From NCBI GenBank assembly GCA_037178855.1, contig JASJZC010000007.1, positions 7,564,001 to 7,628,000 of the forward strand: a DNA stretch of 64,000 bases, written 5' to 3'. Position numbers and translations under genes: made by a program. Below the pieces are notes generated by a model. The model did no database searches, was not told where the DNA came from, and worked only from the letters and a program-made list of their open reading frames with translations. Positions 1-12,070 of this stretch are shown here, in pieces; the first letter of the stretch is position 1, and each line of letters opens with the position of its first letter. The stretch comes from Oscheius sp. JU75 (lineage: Eukaryota > Nematoda > Chromadorea > Rhabditida > Rhabditidae).

Positions 1-794
1 AAGCTTAGAGAAAATGTCAGTTTAAAGAAGCTTAGCAAGTTTGCCTTTTTTCAGGCAGACACGGTATTAGGCACGCTCTTCATCGTATAATCTTGTTAGC
101 AGGTGGTAGTGTTAATCGCTGATCCCTGCAGTGGGGGAGACCTCCCACGGTCGAGGCAATTTTTTCAACCAGCTGCGACCGAGCCGCACAGCTTTTTTTC
201 ATTTTCCCATATGGACATTTCAGAGAGGATGCCCCCGTGAGCGAGTTTTCTAGCGTCGCATAAATTTACTGTACCGCGATGGCGGACAAAGTGCGGAACG
301 ATTTTGCAAACGCAGGGAGATAATTATAATAGCGAATATGGGAGGGGACTGTTGATCCTTAGCTGATCAAAGATCGTGGCAGACCCCGCCCGCATCTGCC
401 CTATTTTGAAAATCCAGTTGTGATCCCTCGCGATGTGTATCCGGACTTGAGTTCTATAAGGTGGGTACATATGAGTCATTAGGTGGCTTGGAGACCTCCC
501 TGATGCGATGATGTAGTCTATTCTGATGAAGGTAGTGTAGTGGGGAGTCTCGATATGTTGTGCCACACTGCCGGCGGGCCGGGCACGTATTGATCGCACG
601 CCTTGTTTCGGTCGCAACTCGCTTTGCATTTCAGTCCATTGCACTTTAACCTTTTCATGACCATCACCACCATCGACTACCGTTCGGCGCGCTTTTCCCT
701 ACACTGCGCACATAACTTCTATTCAGTCTCTCTTTCGCCCTATTGTTTTCGATCCGTCTCCACACTACACGTCAGGTTCTTTATTTGAATCTTG
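1..794. other. No gene recognised upstream of the ETS gene
   Basis: No exon with a recognisable protein signature or a convincing splice pattern was found on either strand. The stretch presumably holds the 5' flank of the ETS gene that starts at 795. AAGCTT occurs at the first base and again near 28. Confidence 0.5.
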
Positions 795-3700
795 ATGGAA
801 CAGAGTTCAGACATCCTAAAGGTAATTATATCCTGCTAAAACTTTTTAAAACCATTTACCCCGAGAGACTGATTTGCCACACCCAGTCGTTTTGATGAAC
901 CTTTTTTACGGACACTACCGTACGCGGTAGAGAGAGACCCTTACCCGTTTTCTGAACTATTCTTTCTCTCTTCTCTCAAAAAGCAAGTTGCGAGTTCTTC
1001 TCGATGACATTTTATAAAATGAGCGATTTGTGTCCTTTTCTGAGACAATTAATCTCCTCTTTTTGTTCGTATTCATTCTCATTTTCACACCCGTGAAAAT
1101 CCTCGCGTCGACTGAGATCGGAAGAAGAGGGCAATTAGTCCTTTTTCTCTTTTCACACCCTTTAAAATTCTTCTATATAGCTGCCGGATGATTCTCCCTC
1201 ATTTTCGTATTTTACTGTTTCCTGGAGCAGGAAATTACACGCTGCACCGAATTTTGAGTGTTGGTGATCGGTACGTGTTGCTTCTTTTTGAAACGTTCAT
1301 AGTTTCTCGTGGCAAATAACCTTTTATACAGTTTCAGGATAGTCCGGCTCTGGCGTGTCCGGCCCCACTGCTTGTCCGCGCCGTTCCTGGCGCCACCGAG
1401 TGGTCAGCAGCACTGGCCTCCCCGCCACCCTCAGCAATCACACCTACCGGGTAGGTTTCCATCACTTTTTTTGAAAAATGTGCGCCGCCCCAGTTAGTGT
1501 ATTGTTTCTTCGTACGCGCCCACGGAATATCATCCAATAATCGCCTGAGATCGGGGATTTTATAGCAGGGACTAGGGCTGTGACGAAGTCGAAAATTTTC
1601 AAGACGAAAACATGTCCTTAGGATGGAATTCCATGTAGAGATTCGTGATCACAGCTCATCTAGGAAAAAGAGATAAAGGCAAAAAATGCCGCTGGGGTTT
1701 CCCTCTCTCAGGGCTGAGGATAATGTGCCTTTTCCGTGCATTGGCATTTGAAAACTAATCAGCAGGCATATATTCCTCTCAACAAGAGAGAGGAATAATC
1801 TTCGGTCAGCTGGAGCACCCGGCGGCAGGCCTAATTGGCTATATTCTGTGAAGGCGCATAATCTCAGCTTCAGGTCAACGAGGCTGACTCTCACTGGTCC
1901 GTCTGCCTTCTCCGTAGTGCCGCCTGCGCTGCCTACCTCGCTGGCCCCGGCTGTACTTCCTACGCTGTATCCCGGTCTCATGTGTCTACCTGCTCTTCTG
2001 GACAGACTTGGAGCTCAGAGTATTCTACGCAGCCAAATGAATCAAACATTCAAGCCTATTCCGAACAATGACAAGTGAGTCCATTATTTAGGTCCAATGG
2101 TTAAAAAACATATTTCTAGGGTGGACCTTGCTCGTTTTCGGGTCAAGGATCCTCTGGAATGGTCAGTTGATGACGTCGTTCCCTGGATCATGGATGTCGC
2201 CAAACGACATAGAATCCCCTATGAGGATATGAATATGCACGAGGTTGGCTCTGCTTCCCCCATCACTTGAAGATGCTGTTTTCAGTTTGCTCGATTGAAC
2301 GGCAAGCAACTGCTCGAGATGTCAGAGCAACAGTTCTTAGAGAAAGATCCCTCTTACGGCTCTCTGATTTTCAGGGATTTCAAAAAGATTCTGTCTGGTT
2401 TGGGACTGGAAATGTGTTTTAGAACATTTTTCTTTTAGAGGACACACTGTTGGATGACTTCATGAAGAAGTATCCTACCGAGGATGAACCAATGAGTGCG
2501 CCGTCGACATCGTTCGATCTGCCAAAACCACAGCCGACTTTACCCACCTCTCAGATGTCACATCATCAACATCACATGCACTCTCCGTTCACCATCAAAA
2601 CCGAACCGATGACACAGAATCAACTGAACCACAATCTTATCCAAGGCTCACAGAATCTGCTTCATACGCTGAACGCTGTTAATGCGGTGAATGCAGTAAA
2701 CGCCGGTCTGGATCTCAACACGGTTTCTTTGACGCAAACATTGGCGTCAACGATAGCTGCTGGTCTGAACACCGGTACGCCAAGCAACCTTATCAATTTA
2801 TGCAATAAATAGATCTTATAGGGTTGAGTCCAATGAACATCACGATGATGCAGAATGGCTTGAGTCCGAGTTCTCCACTACTGTCAACAGGGATTCAGCC
2901 GAAGCTCTCGCCCATTCACATCAACTCAATGCCGTCGAGTTCTCTAACCAGCGTCAGTGACATGAGATACAACCCGGGCAGTGTCAGCAGCGATTATGAC
3001 GGTGAGTAGAGAGAGTGAGAGGTTAATGAGATAGAAGACGCGAGATTCTGACCAGGTGTTGAATGAGATTGCTAGCCCGGTGAACTCTGGTCTCTTAAAG
3101 ACTGGAGGACGTGAAATAAAGGAAGAGGTCTGCGGGGTGCTGTTTGAACTTGACGCCGGCAATTGTAAAAAAAGAGGTACTTCCAAGTAAGAGTCGTTCT
3201 GAAAGGCCCCTTCTCTTTTCTGTAAGGGGAATTTCTGTTGCCCAAGACTGCAAATGACGCTTGCATGCTTCTTAGAAAAAGGAAGGAGCAGGGATCCTAT
3301 TAGGAAAAGACCAAAGCTCCCGTGACCATCCTTTCCTCCAACAATTCTTCATTTTCCAGACGATCGACTACACGACATTCAGGGCAAAATCAAGAAAAAT
3401 CGTGATGGACGACCCCGCAAGCGTTCACAACACACTAAGGGCAACAAATTGTGGGAGTTCATCCGAGACGCGTTAAAAGACCCTGACACCTGTCCATCGG
3501 TTGTACGGTAGTGTTCACTGGCTCCTGTCGCTATCAAAACTTTGCAGATGGGAAGATCCAGTCGAGGGAGTTTTCCGCATTGTCGAGTCCGAAAAGTTGG
3601 CACGTCTCTGGGGAGCACGAAAAAATAACACAAAGATGACATATGAGAAGCTCAGCAGAGCGATGAGGTGAGCACAAAAACCATTTTTTTTTTGTTTATC

Positions 3701-4499
3701 ACGGTGCGAGTTTCTTAGCCATTGTTTTTGCATATCCATGAAAATTTAAAAAAAGGAACTACCACTGTACTCTATGTTGTCGCGTCTAAACTTTCTGTTC
3801 ATGGGCACGATTGTTCATTTTTGCCACGAATAGTCCCCACATGTTTAATATGACACATAGAAGTGGTCCTGGTGTCCAATTAGACAGGAGAGGTTGCTAG
3901 TTGATCAAAGGTCAATTTACACAGCACACTGTGCACAGAGAGGAAAAGTCGGCATAACATGTCCCTGTGATAACTAATAGGTATTTGTACTGAAAGAATG
4001 TCAATATAACCTGTCAACAATTAATACTAATCTGAACCCGCATGAAATCCCATTTTCAGAACCTACTACGAGAAGCAAATCCTCGTGCCCGTTCCCAAGA
4101 CCGGCTTATACCCAAAGAAACTCGTGTACAAATTTGGTCCCGGTGCCCATGGCTGGGACAAGATGAAGGAAGAGTTACAATGAGATTAGGTAAGTGAGTC
4201 TTCCCATTTCGCACGGTAACAGCTCCCTCAAACTGCGCGACATCTTTTCTCAAAAAAGCAATCAACTGAATAAAAGTCTAATTTTCAGATATTACTACAA
4301 CACGAAGATTCTCCTTCCCGTTAGCGGTCGTCGCCTAGTGTACAAGTTCGGACCTCAGGCTAGAGGCTGGTCCGCTCAGGAGCCTATCTTTTCTCCGACG
4401 TCTTACGAGTCCGACGACAGCGACGAGGAGGAGGCAGGCGAGACTTTACCCTTCAGCCTATTGCCCAGTGAACTGGGCTTTCCTCAGCTCTCAGTCTAG
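795..4499 (+). CDS. ETS transcription factor, ELF3/EHF-like (Pointed + AT-hook + ETS)
   Basis: A sequence-specific transcription factor that should act in the nucleus. Exons are 795-821, 1338-1450, 1874-2074, 2120-2243, 2286-2397, 2439-2774, 2822-3001, 3360-3507, 3548-3667 and 4289-4499, giving 523 aa; phases agree at every junction. Residues about 120-190 form a Pointed/SAM domain ([19 protein letters not shown]). Next comes a Gln/His/Ser/Thr-rich linker with an AVN triplet repeat. An AT-hook (GRPRKR, about 381) follows, then the ETS domain ([42 protein letters not shown], about 395-485) and an acidic tail. Pointed, AT-hook and ETS in this order, with the KFGxxARGW end, is the ELF3/EHF (ESE) arrangement. 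The two 5'-most exons are less certain than the rest. An alternative terminal exon lies at 4060-4183. A poly(A) signal is at 4936-4941. Confidence 0.92.
4060..4183 (+). other. Alternative terminal coding exon of the ETS gene (exon A)
   Basis: This exon has a TTTTCAG acceptor and enters in the same phase as the exon at 4289. Joined to 3667 it completes the ETS domain as [20 protein letters not shown] followed by [12 protein letters not shown], then stops at TGA 4181-4183, giving a 494-aa protein. It is clearly homologous to the 4289 exon but has four extra residues before LVYKF and T in place of Y after the recognition helix. A strong donor (GTAAGTGAG) starts at 4190, six bases after the stop, and AATAAA lies at 4269-4274. 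Confidence 0.8.
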
Positions 4500-4935
4500 T
4501 CTACCCTGATCTCCAATCATTTTTGGCCATTGTGTAGAGATGCAGTATTCCAGATCTTCTTAAATATTATGTGTGTGTATAACCGTGTTCCCCTCTGACT
4601 CCCATTTACCATTTTTGTTTGTCATTTTAGAGCTTTATCTCACGTTCTTGTGTACAACCACAACCTCTCTTCCTTATCTTCTTTTTTGTATTGTACGCTC
4701 ATATAGCAGAGTATTTTTCTTCTCCCCTACCCCAAAGTACGACGGTCAGAAAAGAGTCTATCTCAATAGATCTACAACTCTCTCTTTATCTCTATTCTTT
4801 CCCCCTACCCACGTTTAGTAAATCGTATACTGAAGTCCTTCAGACCGGGTTTTCTCGTTATACCTTTTTCTTTGTTTCTCTCCTGAAAGTGTTCCACAAC
4901 GCATTGTCTTCTATTAAATAATAATGGATTTCCAT

Positions 4936-4941
4936 AATAAA
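4936..4941 (+). terminator. Poly(A) signal of the ETS gene
   Basis: AATAAA lies about 440 bp downstream of the ETS stop codon on the coding strand. It is the first canonical signal seen after exon B. Confidence 0.5.
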
Positions 4942-6277
4942 GACTACGTTCTCTGACAAATGTTCCTGATCGAGAAAGTTTACGACATGTCCTTGAAATA
5001 GAAAAAGGTTGACCGACAGGCTGATTCATCTTAAGGACTACTTGCGAGAAGCCACAAAAACGTTGGGATGAGACCAACAACCATTTTGACGTAGTCACAT
5101 ACCGTATACACAGCCATCACGTTCCGATCGACACGGATACGGTGGACTTAATCCAAAGAAAACTGAACCCGGCATCATCCCGCCTGTTTTTCGTGTGCTT
5201 CTCGGGCGTAGCGATATAAACAGGAGATCTCAGACAAAGAGTCTGATAATTTCAATGGACACTGATTCATACTCGCACTTATTTACCAGATTACCTGTCT
5301 GGAATCTCGATGTATTTCCAAAGACATGGGATGTTTTTCCCATAAGCATATAACCCAATTTCTTGATAATAATCAAATGGAGGGCAGCATTTTGGATTTC
5401 TGGATGGAAGAAATGTTCTCTGGTTTCAAAATAAGTCTTTCGTCAATAGCGTCTTTCATAAAGCTTGGCATCTTTTTTCACTGATCAGTCTTGCGAATAG
5501 TTGCCTAGCTATGACGACACTCTTCGCAGATGGTATCTTTTGAGATACGAAATGAGAACAAGCGTCTATTGGAACGCCACTAAAAGGGCAAAAGCGGGGA
5601 TTTGTGTTTTATAGGAAAATCTACCGTATCTATTGAATTATATCACCAGAACCAGAACAAGAAAGTCGCATACAATGCATAGCAAGAATAGGTAGGGAGA
5701 CCTCACAACGAACGATGAAATATTCAAATTGGTTTATAAAGCCATAGAAACTTTGACGCAAATTGTGGAATCATAGCACACAGCCCGAGTCATAAAGTTG
5801 GTACCATTTTGCAATCCTGTTTCACTACAATAGTATCAACGTTAACGTTTGAACTTGGTTTTTTAGCATTTCAAAATGTGATCCGGTTAGAAATTGCTTA
5901 CGTGAATACCGGTGAAAAAACCTGGATTACGGTAGATTTTGTATTTAAAATATGGATTTGATGCCTCAATCTACGTACAATCCTCATTGCAATTTTCTGT
6001 CGAATTGATTTTGCAAGATATTCAAAATGATCTAGACATCTGTTTACATCAACCGACTTTGTATTCTTGCAGAAATTTGCCTATTGGTGTCTCTACAATC
6101 ACGAACACCTTGCAAGCAAACCAAGAGAATTATTGTTTCTGATGTTAAACTGATCCGATACTAGCTGATCGCCGATCAAATTCCCGTTCACATCGAAGAC
6201 CAAAGAAGGTGCTTCTGCCTAGTTTAATTACTGTCAGAGTGCTTGCTTCCTTGCGTGGCTATTTTTGAAAAAAGGCG
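4942..6277. other. Intergenic region between convergent genes
   Basis: AT-rich sequence without supported exons between the 3' ends of the ETS gene (plus) and the DRAM-like gene (minus). Short open frames here show no family signature. The probable poly(A) signal of the minus-strand gene (TTTATT as read on the plus strand) is at 6278-6283. Confidence 0.5.
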
Positions 6278-6427
6278 TTTATTGTGCACACGCATGACAG
6301 AAACTCGTTGGCATAACCGTTGAGAAAAGACGGGATAGCTAAGAAGATAGGTGAGCGATTTTGGTGGTTTTAAGGCTGAAATGACTTTGGGGATCTATTT
6401 ACAGTAAAATACAAGGGGAAACTATGA

Positions 6428-9400
6428 TTAGGCGTCGAGCTCTTCCATAGAACGGTAAATGGGACTATGGTCCAAATGAGTGACCAGACTCTGCGTCGTC
6501 ATCGTCACTTTGATCTTCTCAAAGTCCCGAGAGTAGGACAGCAGGAAACAGACGTTCATGACAGCCATGGTCCATTCGGAGATAGCCGAGATAACGTGGA
6601 ATTCGTAACCCTGCAAAAGAATGATTCCTGTACCAGGTAAACTTTGCGTTCTAAGTTTGGCAGTTCAAGTTATTGGCCAGTCTACATATCACGCGACACG
6701 GAATGAAGTAAACATGAATGGCCACATTGCAGCACAACAACTGGGAAAAACTGTCTAGGGACTAAAAAACAAAGTAGAAACTCACCGGCTGCCAATATTT
6801 TCTGGTCCAGGGACGTGGAGTCGGCAAACTGGGGTAGTACTGGTGGTAAACGTGCTGAGCGTACCAGCCGAAACCAATCGCTGAAACACGAAACATACTA
6901 TCGAAATTTCGGAAAGATTTCAAAAACCCAAAGCTATTTTAGAGTGGGACTTTCATTGTTCTAGACTATTATTTATGCCCCAGTTACCTTTAGAAAGAAG
7001 CTTGCTTACACTTTTCCCAGTCACCCAACATATAACGTAACGCAGCTCTTTGGGTAACGCAGCTCGGCTCGACGACATGTGTCGAGCCGAGCCGGAAAAA
7101 CTGGTTTCAACGCGGAAATTCGGTAATTTCGTACTTTTCTTTTTTCTTTTACTCTTTGTGTCGCTCTCTCCCCGTTTCCTCATAACATTGATATATATAT
7201 ATTTTGATATTTTACGACTTGTTTTTTTAGAAGAAAATCCTAGAACAGATGGCTGTATTGACCTATATCGATCTCCAGGACAATGAAGTCACGCTGCTGG
7301 ATTTTGTGTTGAAATGCTTGCTTCATAAAAATCATCCAAAAACTGGTTATTGAAGAATACAAAGGTAAATTTCTCATCTCAGACCACATCTTTTGTCTTT
7401 TTAGTGATTACCAAGGTAGTAGAAGCAGAAAAAAGCTTTAGTGGGATAGCCTCGCAAAAGTCTACAAGGAACGGCTGGAGTTCATTAGTTGACGGTTCTG
7501 TCAATCTACTCGTCGTAGAAAGAGGGATATTCTGCACAAAACGATATTGCTGTGAGTCTTCATGAGGAAAATCTCGAGGAAGAAAAGTCTAATTCGTCAG
7601 ACATCGATATTTTTCCTGACTCATAGTCAGATTAGTTGTTTTGTTTTCCATCCATGTTTTTTAGTTACACGGTAAACATTTTCTCGTTGAAAGTCTTTCT
7701 CGTTCCCTACTCTTTCTCAAAAGCTGAAAGCTGAACCCGAGAAGAAGGCTCAGCTCGACCCGGGAAAAAACTCGGCTCTGCTCGAACCGGAAAATCCGGC
7801 TCGGCTCGACTCGGAAAAAAACCCGACTCGGCTCGATTCGGAAAAAAAATCTCGATACGGCTCGGGCCGAAATTTTTGGCTCGTTCCCTACTTTACGGTT
7901 CAATTTGATGAGAAAAGTTTGTATTACAAACTGATAGCATCTTCCTAAGATTGTCTTGTGCATCTTCCTTACCTTTCGTTGTCAAAAGTATCACGGGATC
8001 TCATTTTATAGTTCTTTTATGGTTCTCTGCTCAGAAACCTTACGAATTTGCATACATCCGACGATAATCACAAAGGTGTTCAAATCTTTTCCCACGAAAT
8101 CCAGAGATCATCTTATTTGCGTGGGAACAAGCTACAATAGCCCTCCCTAGTCTCCACTTCAAGGAAGTGCAACCGCTTTATGACTCTTCCTTTCCAGATA
8201 AACTGGCTAAGACGCTGTGATCCGCGTACTTCTGTCATAACTGTCCCGTGCCTGAACATCTGGATTATCTATGTTTTCTGTTTTTTCATGGTAAATTTTG
8301 CAAAAAAGGGTACTTGGAAGGCAGTTACGCATAGGTCATATATAAGATTAGCTTTTCTGTTTATGTAGAATTGGAGATCTTTGTCAAAGAAGTACACTCA
8401 CATGAGAAGAATGTGACAGTTGACATCACAGCAATGAAAGTACGAATTACGCCGATTCGTCGGTTTGTGTATAGGGGATGCATTCGGAGCGTTATCCAAG
8501 ACTGCATGTACATGTAGAAGTTTCCGCAGCCGAAGCAAATTACTGCTGATATCAGATGGATCATGATAACGGCAGTTTCCTAATAAAAGAATGAACTTGA
8601 AAAATAAAAGTGTAGCTAGTCTACCTGAACGTTGGCTATTACCATCATAGCTGAAGCTCCAATGATTCCGAACACTGTGGATACCAGGTTGACTTTGTCG
8701 ACACTAGGCTCAGATCCACGGTAGAGCGTTTCAACAAGAGTGTACCTAAGAAATTAGCATTTATGTAATGACCGAGCTATTGGTTATAGCACCTCGTGTA
8801 GCCCACTCAGTCCTCTACCACCACCATGCAAGACACCACTTCCCTTCTTTTTATTCTCTATTCACTGTTCGTTTTGATCCGGACTATTGATGACCTGTCA
8901 CCCTACCATCTGCGATATGTCATGTTGAATGAGTTCCACAAAGGCACGGATAGAGCCCAAACGGCGGCTGATTTCAACGATGTTTATGGCTAAGGGACGA
9001 CGTCTACAAGGGTATGCCAGTTGTGGTTTCATCGCTTTCGGTCTGGGAACAAAAGCGTCGAAGATGAGCCAAGGTCAGGTCGAGTTCCGATGAATCGAAG
9101 CTGCTGCAGCTCGTGAACGAGAGCAATCGGCAGACTACTCGTGAACTAGCAGAGGCATTGTCTGTAGTCATGTGGAACATCATTTGAAGCACTTTGGAAA
9201 CTGGGCACATGGTTGCCGCATGACCTCAGTGACGTCCAGAAGTGGCAGCGCAGCATGTCCATCGCTCATTCTCTCCTGTCCAGATATGAGAGGAAAATCT
9301 TTTTATCACGCCCGGTGACGAGGGATGAGAAGTGGGTAACATATGTAAACGAAGGAAGCGTCAATGGGTAGGTCCAGGGCAGACACCAAGTCCTGATGTG

Positions 9401-10376
9401 GAACCCGACACTCATCAAAAGAAGATTTTGCTCTGTGTTTTCCGGGATATTGAAGGAGTGGTGCACTGGAAACTGAATGCTAGAACTACCCTTACGACCG
9501 CCTTATACAGCCAGCAACTGGAAAAGGTTGTCGTTGCACTTTGTCAGAAACGGGCGCTGAAGTCGAAGGCCACCCTGCTGATGGAGAATGCGCGCCCCCA
9601 TGTTGCACACTCGCTCGAAGATCCAGGATCTGGGTTAAAAGATATTACCCCATCCTCCTTATAGCCTTGCCACTTCCGAATATTATCTGTTCCGGACAAC
9701 GAGATTGGAGAACAACAGTCCAATTCCGACGACGCACTCAAAACCTGGCTGGCAAACTTTTTCGCGTCGAAACCCAAGGTGTACTACGAGCGTGGCATCC
9801 GTAAGCTACCCGTGAAATGGGCAGACGTGGTACATTATAATGGTAATTACAACGAAAGAAAAAGTTGTTTGCAAGTCAATAAACTTTTGCATTTGAAAAA
9901 GCGAAAAGACTTAGTTACTAACTCAATATTTCTTCACTTCGTTGTACTAGCAGGCTGAGACAATGCTATCTTTGATACTAGATGCTTTCCATTTTATACC
10001 TCATTTAGTTTGTTGCAGTTTCCGACGTTCTGTATAAGTTGTGAAGTAGAGAAAAGAATGACGCAATGATTTCGTGTTTGTATGGATAAGAAAATATATT
10101 AGGAAAGCATACCTGAGATAGATAATGAGCATGGAGAGGAATGAGCTGATGTTCAATAGCAGTCCGAAAAAGCAGGATTCTGGACGGTGGTCCCCGGCAG
10201 CGGACACATAAGGGAAAAGAGGGTCAACATCTGTTCGTTGCACAGCGAACACATACGTTACGCCTGTAAAAGTCCTAAAAATTATGAGAAATATGCGTCT
10301 TACCGAGATTAATAAAGAAAATAATGGCGAATACAACCGGTATGTGTCCTGCTCCCAGTCGTCCACACTGGAGCAT
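6428..10376 (-). CDS. DRAM/TMEM150 (Frag1) family multi-pass membrane protein
   Basis: A 266-aa protein of the damage-regulated autophagy modulator family, known members of which sit in lysosomal or plasma membranes and influence autophagy. Exons in transcription order are 10376-10304, 10263-10113, 8745-8625, 8579-8402, 6880-6786 and 6610-6428; phases are consistent throughout. Family hallmarks seen are PYVSAAGDHRPESCFFGLLL in exon 2, a second-loop segment with HLISAVICFGCGNFYMYMQ, and GYEFHVISAISEWTMAVMN in the last exon. About six hydrophobic segments are present. The start is the first Met, two bases after a TTTCAG acceptor, so it is probably trans-spliced or preceded by a 5'UTR intron. 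Intron 2 (1.37 kb) carries a mariner relic on the opposite strand, and intron 4 (1.52 kb) carries a CTCGG-rich array. Other introns are about 40-175 bp. Confidence 0.92.
7062..7092. repeat. Perfect 12-bp inverted repeat (hairpin) in a DRAM intron
   Basis: GCTCGGCTCGAC at 7062-7073 is followed by a 7-base loop and its exact reverse complement at 7081-7092. The arm is the same motif that makes up the tandem array about 650 bp further on, which suggests one element or a shared origin. Confidence 0.85.
7699..7892. repeat. CTCGG-rich ~25-bp tandem array flanked by 13-bp direct repeats
   Basis: About five degenerate units with a consensus near CGGCTCGGCTCGA, then NTCGG and a run of A, lie from about 7747 to 7885. 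The array is flanked by CTCGTTCCCTACT at 7699-7711 and 7880-7892. Read on the minus strand one frame gives a repetitive SRVFFRVEPS-like peptide. I take this as a by-product of the repeat, not a gene. Confidence 0.75.
8900..9900 (+). mobile_element. mariner-family transposase relic (frameshifted, inactive)
   Basis: Translated in pieces, the stretch gives the order expected of a mariner transposase. The N-terminal helix-turn-helix side appears as LRYVMLNEFHKG at about 8910. A middle part has DEKWVTYVN near 9325, then MENARPHVA near 9580. The C-terminal end reads ASKPKVYYERGIRKLPVKWA near 9765-9825, then a YNGNYN. Stops and at least two frame changes interrupt it. At the catalytic position usually written DNARPH, this copy has E in place of D. 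It lies inside intron 2 of the DRAM-like gene in the opposite orientation. Terminal inverted repeats were not resolved. Confidence 0.85.
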
Positions 10377-10381
10377 ACCTG

Positions 10382-12064
10382 AAACTGAAATTGTTATAAA
10401 ATTCTTGAAATAAACAAAGAGAAATGGGCAATGATTAACATAGAGAAGTTGGAGTTTTCACCAGGCTGGAATGTTGTTTCTTCTATGTACAAAAACATTT
10501 CGCACCAGATAAGGGAAAAGAAAACAGTACAAGTATGAGACAAAAGGATATTTACGAGGTTTGATACAAATAACGCCTTGTTAGCTTTTCAAACCAAGCA
10601 GCTGACGGGAATCGTAGGGTCATGTGCGCTAGGCAGGATGATCGCGATGGGACCCAGGATACCAAGAACCATTGTAAAAAAGTAATTCTGAAAACTTAAA
10701 TAGTAAAGTTAAGGTAGTTTTTTGCTCAATCCAAATCAGAGTTTTGAATCGGCCGTTATGAAAACTATAAAACAATGTGCGCGTCGAAATTTTATAGTTG
10801 CAGTCAGAAATCTTAGGCAAAGTAAAAGCATGAGCAGTGCTTTCAAGTAAATTCGTGAACGCTGATAGCAGAGATATATCCTATGTGGAGAGGTAAATTC
10901 GTTTTTAATCCAATTTGATATGATCAAACTAAATGCTAACTTTGCATCTGATAGCTCTATACTTAATTTTAGTGCTGGGAAAGAGAACATTCGGACAACA
11001 AGTGTTTCGATCAGCCCTAGGGACTCATTAGCAGTAATAAGCTCGTTAATTTAAACTTAGCCCTGTTTCTACCAGTTAGTGTGCGCATAAAGTAACTGTC
11101 ACTAATTGGCAATAATGGCTGTAGACACACACACACAGACTTTTGGGCATTTAGAACTAGATCTTGTACAGGTTAAGAGAAGAAACAAGAAAAAATAAAG
11201 GGTGAATGCACACATACACATACGAACGTATGGCATCACCCCAATCATGATTCAGTCACTGTTATTTCTACTTATAGGATGACCAATTGCAACTCCCTAT
11301 AATCAGTCCACCTTGGCAATCTTCTAAATTTAACTAGAAGTTTGGAAGACTCATGATACGTATATTCTAATATCTCATTTTGTAGACTTCTGCATCTTTT
11401 ACATTTTTGGTTTTTTCCTAAGGTTCGTCTTCTATATACTGGTACACCTATTGGTTTGCTTTATTCACTATAATCGTCTGCTTGACAATTTCCTTTGGGC
11501 CATTACTTCTCGCACCCGGTTTCATTACCAAATAATCCATCTTTCCTTTTCTGATTTGTTTTTTTTCCTTTCTGCTTTCTCTTACTGTCAGTTAAAAAAT
11601 GAATTCAACAATAACTACTGTCTTTGTTGGCTGTCCCCATTCTTGTGAAGCTTAGATCAAAATAGACTCCTTGATGAAATTGTAACTTTTACGAAATTGT
11701 TTTTGAGAATTAGTGCTTTTCGAAACGAAGTCCCTCTCCGAATTTCAGTGTTCTTAGAATATATGTGACTCAGACTGATAGTTTTTGGGCAGACATGCTG
11801 ATAGATTGTGTAAGCTTACTCCCTCGTTCGACACAGCCCAAACAACCCTGTTGACATGCGTCTATCTAGAAGTACACGATTAGTGCCGTTTTCATCGGTT
11901 CTCTGTCCAGAATTCTATTTTTCCTGGTCAGTCGTTTGATAAACATGTTCTTGTCTGTTATCCAACCTCTTTCTCTGCACTATCAATCAGTCGAAAAAGC
12001 GTAACTGGCAGGCACTGCTGCCAGCTCCACTGATAAAATTTGTACAATTCTTGACAGAAAAGAG
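10382..12064. other. Intergenic region, no gene recognised
   Basis: AT-rich sequence between the 5' end of the DRAM-like gene and the 3' end of the IkB-like gene. It contains a short CA tract near 11130 and a segment near 11090-11135 that resembles, in reverse complement, sequence at about 23100-23160. No exon is supported. Confidence 0.45.
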
Positions 12065-12070
12065 TTTATT
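12065..12070 (-). terminator. Possible poly(A) signal of the IkB-like gene
   Basis: TTTATT on the plus strand is AATAAA on the transcribed strand, about 370 bp downstream of the stop codon. Other nearby signals were not examined exhaustively. Confidence 0.35.

Noticed and set aside
7661-7963. A repetitive FFRVEPSR-like peptide on the minus strand
   Set aside because: It is the translation of the CTCGG tandem array; no start, splice or homology supports a protein.
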